NCBI GenBank assembly: GCA_023421635.1
Contig: JAEZSU010000388.1
Coordinates: 1 to 5,098 of the forward strand
Length of the DNA stretch: 5,098 bases
Direction: 5' to 3'
Source of the DNA: Actinomycetes bacterium
Lineage (GTDB): Bacteria > Actinomycetota > Actinomycetes > Actinomycetales > Microbacteriaceae
Of the stretch, positions 1 through 5,098 are shown one piece after another (the first letter of the stretch is position 1; the number at the start of each line of letters is the position of its first letter). Both the position numbers and the translations under genes were made by a program. The notes beneath the pieces were generated by a model, which did no database searches, had not been told where the DNA came from, and saw nothing but the letters and a program-made list of their open reading frames with translations.

Positions 1-146
1 GCGTCGATCCCGGCCGCGCCGACGACCGAGACGGGGCTCGTGCCGGTGAGCGTTCCGGCGAGTTCGCCGAGACCGCCGCCGAACGCCACGGCGGCGACGC
101 CCGCGGCTGCGGCGGCGACCGGCCGCGGGCGGGTCGAGGGGAGCAT
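1..146 (-). CDS. N-terminal fragment of a membrane protein, possibly a molybdopterin-dependent oxidoreductase (partial)
   Basis: Read on the minus strand, an ATG at 146-144 opens a frame of 48 complete codons that leaves the window at position 1 without a stop. Nearly every third position is G or C, as expected for a real gene in this genome. The peptide starts with a short basic stretch (MLPSTRPRP), then one Ala/Gly/Val-rich hydrophobic segment (about residues 10-34), then TSPVSVVGAAGID. This resembles, from memory, the first membrane segment of actinobacterial membrane-anchored sulfite-oxidase-like molybdopterin oxidoreductases, which often read GELVAAL...SPxxAVGxAVID. No cofactor-binding domain is visible, so the product is an inference; another membrane protein or an uncleaved signal anchor is possible. 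It is divergent from the MFS gene. No Shine-Dalgarno sequence precedes the ATG, but a -10-like hexamer lies 6 nt upstream, suggesting a leaderless transcript. Confidence 0.6.
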   Translation of the reverse strand, partial: MLPSTRPRPVAAAAAGVAAVAFGGGLGELAGTLTGTSPVSVVGAAGID

Positions 147-152
147 GCGGCG

Positions 153-158
153 ATCGTA
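153..158 (-). promoter_or_regulatory. Candidate -10 hexamer for the minus-strand gene (leaderless start)
   Basis: On the minus strand this reads TACGAT, fitting the actinobacterial TANNNT -10 consensus. It is followed by 6 nt (CGCCGC) and then the ATG at 146. That spacing would put the transcription start at, or within a base of, the A of the start codon. I see no good -35; the place where it would fall lies in the left arm of the inverted repeat at 171-198. Seen: hexamer and spacing. Inferred: promoter function. Confidence 0.4.
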
Positions 159-170
159 CGCGCCGGGGAA

Positions 171-241
171 CGTTTCGTCTCGCTTCGCTCGCTCAACGAC
201 CACCGGGCGTTGAGCGAGGAGCGGAGCGACGAGACGAAACG
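171..241. repeat. Imperfect inverted repeat, two opposed copies of a GTTGAGCGAG...GACGAAAC unit
   Basis: Left arm 171-198 and right arm 208-241 are inverted copies separated by 9 nt (ACCACCGGG). The outer 12 nt (171-182 with 230-241) and inner 10 nt (189-198 with 208-217) pair perfectly. The middle differs: 6 nt on the left (183-188) against 12 nt on the right (218-229), leaving an asymmetric internal loop. Each arm has the form CGTTGAGCGAG...CGAGACGAAACG, which I recall as a common dispersed extragenic repeat in Microbacteriaceae and related actinobacteria; that recollection was not checked. It sits between two divergent genes, so a shared terminator role is unlikely. The left arm covers the expected -35 region of the minus-strand gene. 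No transposase is nearby. Confidence 0.75.
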
Positions 242-311
242 CGGCATCCGTCCCGGAATCGTGATGGCCGCTATCAGCCCTTCCGCATGGCCGCTCGCGG
301 CGCCCGGTGCA

Positions 312-317
312 TACGTT
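312..317 (+). promoter_or_regulatory. Candidate -10 hexamer for the MFS gene
   Basis: TACGTT fits TANNNT and is followed by 6 nt and then an in-frame GTG at 324. It could therefore drive either a leaderless message read from GTG 324 or a message with a short leader (about 21 nt) read from ATG 345, which has its own Shine-Dalgarno sequence. No clear -35 is seen about 17 nt upstream. Confidence 0.35.
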
Positions 318-335
318 CGTACCGTGCGGGGACGT

Positions 336-339
336 GAGG
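336..339 (+). promoter_or_regulatory. Shine-Dalgarno sequence that supports ATG 345
   Basis: GAGG ends 5 nt before the ATG at 345. This, with the match of protein length and TM1 position to the Bcr/CflA family, is why ATG 345 is chosen over GTG 324 and over the TTG at 210. Confidence 0.5.
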
Positions 340-344
340 CGACG

Positions 345-1556
345 ATGCGCGGGCTCACCCCCGCGCTGGTCGCGGTCCTCGGTGCGCTCGCGACCATCAA
401 CCCGCTCGCGGCGAACATGTTCCTCCCGGCCCTCGGCGCGCTGGTCGACGACCTGCGCACGACGATCGCCGGCGGGCAGCTCGTCTACGCCGCGTTCATG
501 GTGGGCCTCGCCTGCGGGCAGCTCCTGGTCGGCTCGCTGTCCGACGCGTTCGGCCGCCGCCCGGTACTGCTCGCCGGGCTCGCGCTGCTGGCCGTGACGG
601 CGGCGGTCGCATTCGTCGCACCGTCGATCGAGGTGCTCGTGACCGTGCGGGTCGGCCAGGGCCTCGGGTCGGCGGGCGTCGTCGTGGTCACCCGCGCCAT
701 GGTGGCCGACCGCGCCACCGGGCGGGATGCGGCACGGGCCTACAGCATCCTCATGGGGATCATCGCCGCCGGTCCGTTCGCCGCCCCGATCATCGGCACC
801 GCCGCGCTCACCGTCGGAGGCTGGCGTGCCTCCTTCGTCGTGCTGGCCGCGGTCGCGCTCATCGCGTGGGCGGTGGCGTGGGCGTTCGCCCCCGAGACCC
901 TGCCGCCCGAACGCCGATCCGCCGCCCGGATCGGTCCGCTGACCGTCAACTACGTCCGGCTCGTGCGAGACCGAGCCTTCGTCGGGAACGCCCTGGCCGT
1001 GGCCACCGGCTTCGCGGCGCTGTCGGTACATTCGGCGGCGTCGTCGTTCGTCGCGCAGGACATCCTCGGGACGGGACCGTGGGGATTCGCCGTCCTCTCG
1101 GCCACCTACGCCGGCGCCCTCCTCGGCGGGAGCATGCTCATCGCCGCCGTCGCGGGCAGGATCGGCCCCGGCCGCGCGGGCGCCGCGGCGCAGGGCGTCG
1201 CCGTCGCCGGGAGCGCGGTGCTGGTGTGGCTCGCGCAGTGGGGGCCGTTCACCCTCTGGACCTACGTCACGGTGCTCCTGGTCGTCGCGGCGGCGATCGC
1301 GGCGATCCTGGCCAACTTCAACGCGCTCACCCTCGCGCGGGCCGGGTTCGCCGCGGCGTCCGGCGCAGCACTCATGGGCGCCATGCAGTACGGCGTCGCA
1401 GCCCTGGCCTCGCCCGTCGGGGGCCTCCTCGGCCCGACGACGGCGGTGCCCATGGCGGCCGGGATGCTGCTGTGCACGGTCGCGAGTGCGGGATTCGCGG
1501 TGATGGGCCGCGGCGCGTTCCGGCTCGCCGCGGAGCCGCGCGGCGGGACCGGATAG
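345..1556 (+). CDS. MFS multidrug efflux transporter, Bcr/CflA type
   Basis: A 403-residue inner-membrane protein of the major facilitator superfamily (DHA1, Bcr/CflA group), whose members usually export drugs such as bicyclomycin or amphenicols in exchange for protons; the substrate here cannot be read from sequence. About twelve hydrophobic helices are visible. Motif A, GSLSDAFGRRPVLL (63-76), lies between TM2 and TM3; a motif B-like RVGQGLGSA (102-110) is in TM4; a motif C-like GIIAAGPFAAPIIG (138-151) is in TM5, typical of antiporters. ETLPPERR (184-191) after TM6 matches my recollection of E. coli Bcr exactly. Odd point: TM1 reads LAANMFLPAL where Bcr-like proteins usually have an aspartate before MYLPAL; here it is N24. 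Start: ATG 345 has a GAGG site and gives the usual family length; GTG 324 (7 residues longer) is possible as a leaderless start. It is separated by 64 nt from the following operon and is probably functionally independent. Confidence 0.88.
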   Translation: MRGLTPALVAVLGALATINPLAANMFLPALGALVDDLRTTIAGGQLVYAAFMVGLACGQLLVGSLSDAFGRRPVLLAGLALLAVTAAVAFVAPSIEVLVTVRVGQGLGSAGVVVVTRAMVADRATGRDAARAYSILMGIIAAGPFAAPIIGTAALTVGGWRASFVVLAAVALIAWAVAWAFAPETLPPERRSAARIGPLTVNYVRLVRDRAFVGNALAVATGFAALSVHSAASSFVAQDILGTGPWGFAVLSATYAGALLGGSMLIAAVAGRIGPGRAGAAAQGVAVAGSAVLVWLAQWGPFTLWTYVTVLLVVAAAIAAILANFNALTLARAGFAAASGAALMGAMQYGVAALASPVGGLLGPTTAVPMAAGMLLCTVASAGFAVMGRGAFRLAAEPRGGTG

Positions 1557-1608
1557 CGCGACCCGCCCGGCGTGCGCAAGCGAAACACCCACGCAACAGG
1601 CCCCTGCT

Positions 1609-1614
1609 TAGGGT
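1609..1614 (+). promoter_or_regulatory. Candidate -10 hexamer for the ATP-grasp operon (leaderless start)
   Basis: TAGGGT fits TANNNT and ends exactly 6 nt before ATG 1621, placing transcription start at the start codon. No strong Shine-Dalgarno sequence is present: the AGGG inside the hexamer gives only a short match at 7 nt spacing. No convincing -35 is visible in the 64-nt gap. A perfect 10-nt palindrome, ACCCATGGGT (1617-1626), overlaps the start codon. Promoter function is inferred; read-through from the MFS gene is the alternative. Confidence 0.45.
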
Positions 1615-1620
1615 TGACCC

Positions 1621-3342
1621 ATGGGTGATCTCTTCGACGGCTACGGCACCACACGCACGCCGCGGAAGACCCCCCAGGGCCTGCCCGCATTCGACGAGAT
1701 GTTCGGCCAGCCGGCAGGCGACGGCCAGCAGGCGCCGTCCCGCGAGGAGTACCGCGAGCTGTACCAGGCGCTCGCGCAGATGACCCAGGAGGAGCTGCGC
1801 GGCCGCACCGAGTCGCTCGCAAGCTCCTACCTCGCGCAGGGCGTCACCTTCGACTTCGCGGGGGAGGAGCGCCCGTTCCCCCTCGACGCCGTGCCGCGCA
1901 TCATCGACTACGGCGAGTGGAGCGAGATCGAGGCCGGCGTCAAGCAGCGCGTCCGTGCGCTCGAGGCCTTCCTCGACGACGCCTACGGGCGGCAGAACTG
2001 CGTGCGCGACGGCGTCATCCCCGCGCGGCTCATCGCGTCCAGCCAGTACTTCTACCGGCAGGCGGCCGGCATCCGTTCCGCGAACGGCGTCCGCATCCAG
2101 GTGTCCGGCATCGACCTCATCCGCGACGAGCACGGCAGGATGCGGGTGCTCGAGGACAACGTGCGCGTGCCCTCGGGGGTGAGCTACGTCATCTCCAACC
2201 GCCGCGTCATGGCGCAGACGCTGCCCGAGCTGTTCGTGTCGATGCGGGTGCGCCCCGTCGGCGACTACCCGAACAAGCTCCTCGCGGCACTCCGCGCCTC
2301 GGCCCCGCCCGGCGTCGACGATCCGAACGTCGTCGTGCTGACCCCCGGCGTCTACAACTCCGCGTACTTCGAGCACACCCTGCTCGCGCGGCTCATGGGC
2401 GTGGAGCTCGTCGAAGGCCGTGACCTGCTCTGCTCGGGCGGCAAGGTGTTCATGCGCACCACCCGCGGACCCAAGCGGGTCGACGTCATCTACCGGCGCG
2501 TCGACGACGACTACCTCGACCCGCTGCAGTTCCGCGCCGACTCGATGCTCGGTTCCCCCGGCCTCATGCTCGCCGCGCGGATGGGGAACGTCACGATCGC
2601 CAACGCGGTCGGCAACGGCGTCGCCGATGACAAGCTCCTCTACACGTACACGCCCGACCTCATCCGGTACTACCTGTCGGAGGAGCCGATCCTCCCGATC
2701 GTCGACACCTGGCGGCTGGAGGAGCCCGAGGCGCTCGAAGAGGTGCTCGACCGGCTCGACGAGCTCGTGGTGAAACCGGTCGACGGGTCGGGCGGCAAGG
2801 GGCTCGTCGTGGGGCCGGACGCCTCCCGCGCCGAACTCGACGCGCTGCGCGCCAAGCTGCTGGCCGACCCGCGCGGCTGGATCGCCCAGCCGGTCGTCAT
2901 GCTCTCGACCATCCCCACGCTCGTGGAGGACGGGATGCGGCCGCGCCACGCGGACCTGCGCCCGTTCGCCGTGAACGACGGCGATGACATCTGGGTGCTC
3001 CCCGGCGGCCTCACCCGGGTCGCGCTCCCCGAGGGACAGCTCGTCGTCAACTCCAGCCAGGGCGGCGGTTCGAAGGACACCTGGGTGGTCGGCGGGGCCG
3101 CCCCCGGCCACGTCGAGTACGGCCAGGGGCAGGGGCTCGCCGGTCTCGTCGCCGATCAGGCGTCGACCGTCACCCAGGCCATCCCGATCATCAGCGAGGC
3201 GGATGCGGCGGCCGCCGCCGAGGCGCAGGCGACCGGTGCGAACCCGCAGGTGAGCCACGCCCCGCAGGACCGCCCGCGGACCCTGTCCGAGCAGCAGGAA
3301 CAGCAGCAGCAGACCCGGGAAGGGGGTGCGCCGTGCTCCTGA
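1621..3342 (+). CDS. Circularly permuted type 2 ATP-grasp protein (COG2308-like putative peptide/amide ligase)
   Basis: A 573-residue cytosolic protein (no signal peptide or membrane segment) of the circularly permuted ATP-grasp family (DUF404/DUF407), the type of M. tuberculosis Rv2411c. The family is predicted to activate a carboxylate with ATP and form an amide or peptide bond; the substrate is unknown. Visible family marks in order: LPAFDEMFG (21-29), RPFPLDAVPRII (84-95), RVLEDNVRVPSGVSYV (175-190), RRVDDDYLDPLQF (292-304), IANAVGNGVADDK (326-338), the glycine-rich nucleotide loop KPVDGSGGKG (385-394) with candidate ATP lysine K385, HADLRPFAV (443-451), LPGGLTRVA (460-468) and SSQGGGSKDTW (478-488). 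All key motifs are intact. From about residue 525 there is an Ala- then Gln-rich, probably disordered tail. The first codon lacks a good ribosome site and may be leaderless. Its last 10 nt overlap the alpha-E gene, first of the operon's two overlaps. Confidence 0.92.
   Translation: MGDLFDGYGTTRTPRKTPQGLPAFDEMFGQPAGDGQQAPSREEYRELYQALAQMTQEELRGRTESLASSYLAQGVTFDFAGEERPFPLDAVPRIIDYGEWSEIEAGVKQRVRALEAFLDDAYGRQNCVRDGVIPARLIASSQYFYRQAAGIRSANGVRIQVSGIDLIRDEHGRMRVLEDNVRVPSGVSYVISNRRVMAQTLPELFVSMRVRPVGDYPNKLLAALRASAPPGVDDPNVVVLTPGVYNSAYFEHTLLARLMGVELVEGRDLLCSGGKVFMRTTRGPKRVDVIYRRVDDDYLDPLQFRADSMLGSPGLMLAARMGNVTIANAVGNGVADDKLLYTYTPDLIRYYLSEEPILPIVDTWRLEEPEALEEVLDRLDELVVKPVDGSGGKGLVVGPDASRAELDALRAKLLADPRGWIAQPVVMLSTIPTLVEDGMRPRHADLRPFAVNDGDDIWVLPGGLTRVALPEGQLVVNSSQGGGSKDTWVVGGAAPGHVEYGQGQGLAGLVADQASTVTQAIPIISEADAAAAAEAQATGANPQVSHAPQDRPRTLSEQQEQQQQTREGGAPCS
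3292..3312 (+). repeat. Short CAG trinucleotide tract in the ATP-grasp C-terminus
   Basis: Seven codons read CAG CAG GAA CAG CAG CAG CAG, encoding QQEQQQQ in the disordered tail. The tract lies just upstream of the Shine-Dalgarno sequence of the next gene. Copy-number change would alter tail length by whole residues without shifting the frame. Confidence 0.6.
3320..3326 (+). promoter_or_regulatory. Shine-Dalgarno sequence deciding the GTG start of the alpha-E gene
   Basis: AAGGGGG ends 6 nt before GTG 3333. It lies inside the end of the ATP-grasp gene, so translation of the second gene is likely coupled to the first. It supports a GTG start that gives the family's usual N-terminus MLLSRIAESLFW. 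Confidence 0.6.
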
Positions 3343-4268
3343 GCCGCATCGCCGAGTCGCTCTTCTGGATCGGCCGGTACATCGAACGCAGCGACGGGAC
3401 CGCCCGCATCCTCGACGTGCATCTGCAGCTGCTGCTCGAGGACCCGTGGATCGACGAGGACACCGCCTGCCGGTCGCTGCTCGCGGTCATGGGCTCGACC
3501 CCGCCCGACGACGGACGGCCGGTCTCCCGCACCGACGTGCTCTCGCTCCTCGCGGTCGACCGGTCGAACCCGTCGAGCATCGTCTACTCGCTCACTGCGG
3601 CGCGGGAGAACGCCCGCCGCGCGCGCGAGATCGTCTCGACCGAGCTGTGGGAGTGCCTGAACACCACGAACGCGCGGATGCCGCGCCGGCTGCAGCTGGA
3701 GAAGGTGCACGAGTTCTTCCAGTGGGTCCGCGAGCGCGCGGCGCTCGCCGTCGGCGTGGTCGACGCGTCGACGAGCCGCGACGAGGCGTGGCAGTTCTTC
3801 ACGCTCGGCCGCTCGATCGAACGCGCCGACATGACCGCGCGGCTCCTCGCCACCCGCTCGCTGACGGAGGCGTCGGGGCCCAGCTGGACGACGATCCTGC
3901 GCTCCTGCGGCGCATACGAGGCGTACGTCCGCACCTACCGGGGCATGCCGAGCGCCAGGAACGCCGCCGAGTTCCTGCTGCTCGACCGGCTCTTCCCGCG
4001 GTCGATCATCTCCTCGATCTCCCGTGCGGAGGAGTGCATCAGCGCGATCGACCCGACGGTGGACCGCGTCGGTCATTCCAACCAGGTGCTGCGTGCGCTG
4101 GGCCGCATCCGGAACGACCTCGAGTACCGCCCGATCAGCGAGATCCTCGAGGAGCTGCCCGCCCACATGCTCCGGGTGCAGCAGGTGACCCGCGAGGCGT
4201 CCGACGCCATCCGGCAGCGGTTCTTCCCGACGCAGGCCGAGCCGAGCTGGATCGGAGAGATCTCATGA
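3333..4268 (+). CDS. Alpha-E domain-containing protein (COG2307-like)
   Basis: A 311-residue, probably all-helical cytosolic protein of the alpha-E family (COG2307 type; Rv2410c-like). Its biochemical role is unknown to me; in comparative studies it accompanies the ATP-grasp and transglutaminase-like proteins and is thought to act with them. Visible marks: MLLSRIAESLFWIGRYIERSD at the N-terminus, RENARRAREIVSTELWE (91-107), FFTLGRSIERADMTARLL (155-172), and CGAYEAYVRTYRG (192-204). The pattern GR-x-IER-x-D-x-TAR-hydrophobic-L occurs twice, at 14-27 and 159-172, suggesting an internal duplication of the helical unit. No enzyme motif is recognised. The GTG start is supported by a Shine-Dalgarno sequence 6 nt upstream and by the conserved N-terminus. 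It overlaps the ATP-grasp gene by 10 nt and the transglutaminase gene by 4 nt (ATGA). Length and composition look normal, with no sign of damage. Confidence 0.92.
   Translation: MLLSRIAESLFWIGRYIERSDGTARILDVHLQLLLEDPWIDEDTACRSLLAVMGSTPPDDGRPVSRTDVLSLLAVDRSNPSSIVYSLTAARENARRAREIVSTELWECLNTTNARMPRRLQLEKVHEFFQWVRERAALAVGVVDASTSRDEAWQFFTLGRSIERADMTARLLATRSLTEASGPSWTTILRSCGAYEAYVRTYRGMPSARNAAEFLLLDRLFPRSIISSISRAEECISAIDPTVDRVGHSNQVLRALGRIRNDLEYRPISEILEELPAHMLRVQQVTREASDAIRQRFFPTQAEPSWIGEIS
4254..4259 (+). promoter_or_regulatory. Shine-Dalgarno sequence for the transglutaminase gene
   Basis: GGAGAG ends 5 nt before ATG 4265, inside the last codons of the alpha-E gene. Together with the ATGA stop/start overlap it indicates termination-reinitiation coupling. 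Confidence 0.6.
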
Positions 4269-5098
4269 AGCGCCTCCGCATCGAGCACGAGACCGGGTTC
4301 AGCTACGACGGCGACGTCTCGGCCTCCTACAACGAAGCCCGGATGCTGCCGGGCACCACGGACAGCCAGTTCGTGCTGAGCTCGTCCCTCGAGATCGAGC
4401 CCTCCACCGCGGTCAGCACCTTCGTCGACTACTTCGGCACGAGGGTGAGCACGTTCGACGTGCTCTCGCCGCACCGGGGCCTGCGGATCGCCGCCCGCTC
4501 GCTCGTCGAGGTGCGCCCGCGCCCGATCGTCCACACCGGCATCACCTGGGACCGGCTGGCGGTCGAGGCCGAACGGTCGATCGCCACGGTCGAGCAGCTC
4601 GGGCAGACGCGCCGGACGCAGCCGCATCCGGAGGTCGTCGAGATCGCGCGGGCGATCGCGGCGCGGCACGACGACCCGGGCCGAGCCGCCCACGACGTGT
4701 GCATCACGATCGGCCAGGCGGTGGAGTACGTCACCGGGGTGACCGGCGTGCATTCGACCGGCGCCGAGGCGTGGGAGGCGCGCAAGGGCGTGTGCCAGGA
4801 CATGGCGCACATCGCGCTCGGTGCGCTGCGTGCGATCGGCATCCCGGCGCGGTACGTGTCCGGATACCTGCACCCGAACCCGCAGCCCGAGATCGGGGTG
4901 CCGGTCGAGGGCGAGTCGCATGCCTGGGTGGAGTGGTTCGCCGGGGAGTGGGTGGGCTTCGACCCCACGAACAACACCGAGGTCGGCGACCGGCACGTCA
5001 TCGTCGGCCGTGGACGCGACTACACCGACGTCCCGCCGTTGCGCGGGGTGTACGCCGGCGGATACAAGGGCGAACTCGACGTGAAGGTCACCATCACC
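4265..5098 (+). CDS. Transglutaminase-like cysteine protease-fold protein (COG1305-like), 3' end cut by the window
   Basis: 278 residues are visible with no stop before the window edge. The ending GVYAGG...GELDVKVTIT resembles the usual C-terminus of the family (about 280-290 residues), so only a few residues are probably missing. The N-terminal part (about 1-85, beginning MKRLRIEHETGFSYDG and including SYNEARMLP at 21-29) fits the bacterial transglutaminase-like N-terminal domain. The core (about 145-235) carries the complete catalytic triad: C177 in RKGVCQDMAH, H219 in ESHAWVEW, and D233 in GFDPTNN. Members have a papain-like fold and cleave or transfer peptide amide bonds; the substrate is unknown. 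No signal peptide or membrane helix is seen, so it should act in the cytosol with its two operon partners, as in the Rv2411c-Rv2409c arrangement. The ATG overlaps the preceding TGA by 4 nt and has a Shine-Dalgarno sequence. Confidence 0.93.
   Translation, partial: MKRLRIEHETGFSYDGDVSASYNEARMLPGTTDSQFVLSSSLEIEPSTAVSTFVDYFGTRVSTFDVLSPHRGLRIAARSLVEVRPRPIVHTGITWDRLAVEAERSIATVEQLGQTRRTQPHPEVVEIARAIAARHDDPGRAAHDVCITIGQAVEYVTGVTGVHSTGAEAWEARKGVCQDMAHIALGALRAIGIPARYVSGYLHPNPQPEIGVPVEGESHAWVEWFAGEWVGFDPTNNTEVGDRHVIVGRGRDYTDVPPLRGVYAGGYKGELDVKVTIT

Noticed and set aside
171..241. Inverted repeat as a rho-independent terminator or an insertion-sequence end
   Set aside because: The flanking genes diverge from it, there is no T-tract on either side, and no transposase or target duplication is visible.
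210..344. 45-residue N-terminal extension of the MFS protein from a TTG at 210
   Set aside because: It would be encoded by the right arm of the inverted repeat, has no ribosome site, lacks family resemblance and makes the protein longer than usual.
1521..1538. Short hairpin CGGCTC...GAGCCG near the end of the MFS gene
   Set aside because: It lies inside coding sequence with a 6-bp stem and is explained by GC-rich codon use.
1542..1567. Possible hairpin GGCGGG...CCCGCC across the MFS stop codon as a terminator
   Set aside because: The stem is only 6 bp with a 14-nt loop and no T-tract follows; such pairs are expected by chance at this GC content.
1372..3258. Very long open frame on the minus strand opposite the ATP-grasp gene
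   Set aside because: It is an antisense shadow: stop codons are rare in GC-rich DNA, the peptide is low-complexity and rich in Arg, Asp, Glu and His, and the plus strand carries an unmistakable family protein.
3156..4166. Long minus-strand open frame opposite the alpha-E gene
   Set aside because: It is another antisense shadow with biased composition and no recognisable domain, lying over a well-supported plus-strand gene.

Overview
The window comes from a high-GC actinobacterium, most likely Microbacteriaceae or a close relative. The evidence is codons that almost always end in G or C, candidate leaderless starts, and an intergenic repeat of a type I recall from those genomes. The family-level placement is an inference.

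Layout. Positions 1-146 hold the 5' end of a minus-strand gene that runs off the left edge; its single hydrophobic N-terminal segment resembles membrane-anchored molybdopterin oxidoreductases. Positions 147-344 are a divergent intergenic region with an imperfect inverted repeat (171-241) and a candidate -10 hexamer facing each way. Positions 345-1556 encode a 403-residue Bcr/CflA-type MFS efflux protein. After a 64-nt gap, a tightly packed plus-strand operon fills the rest of the window: a circularly permuted type 2 ATP-grasp protein (1621-3342), an alpha-E domain protein (3333-4268, overlapping by 10 nt) and a transglutaminase-like cysteine protease fold protein (4265 to the right edge, overlapping by 4 nt and probably lacking only its last few residues).

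How the genes work together. The last three genes are a widely conserved triad (COG2308, COG2307 and COG1305 type), found for example in mycobacteria as Rv2411c-Rv2410c-Rv2409c. Comparative genomics has proposed that they form or process a peptide or amide-linked product: the ATP-grasp protein as ligase, the transglutaminase-like protein as peptidase or amide-transfer enzyme, and the alpha-E protein as helical partner. To my knowledge the substrate is not established. The overlaps and good Shine-Dalgarno sequences before genes 2 and 3 imply translational coupling and roughly matched output. The MFS gene has its own start signals and no visible functional link to the triad.

I saw no RNA gene, insertion sequence, CRISPR array or convincing terminator. 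The main points for a second look are the triad itself, the inverted repeat, a recurring 6-nt spacing between TANNNT hexamers and start codons, and the loss of a usual TM1 aspartate in the MFS protein.
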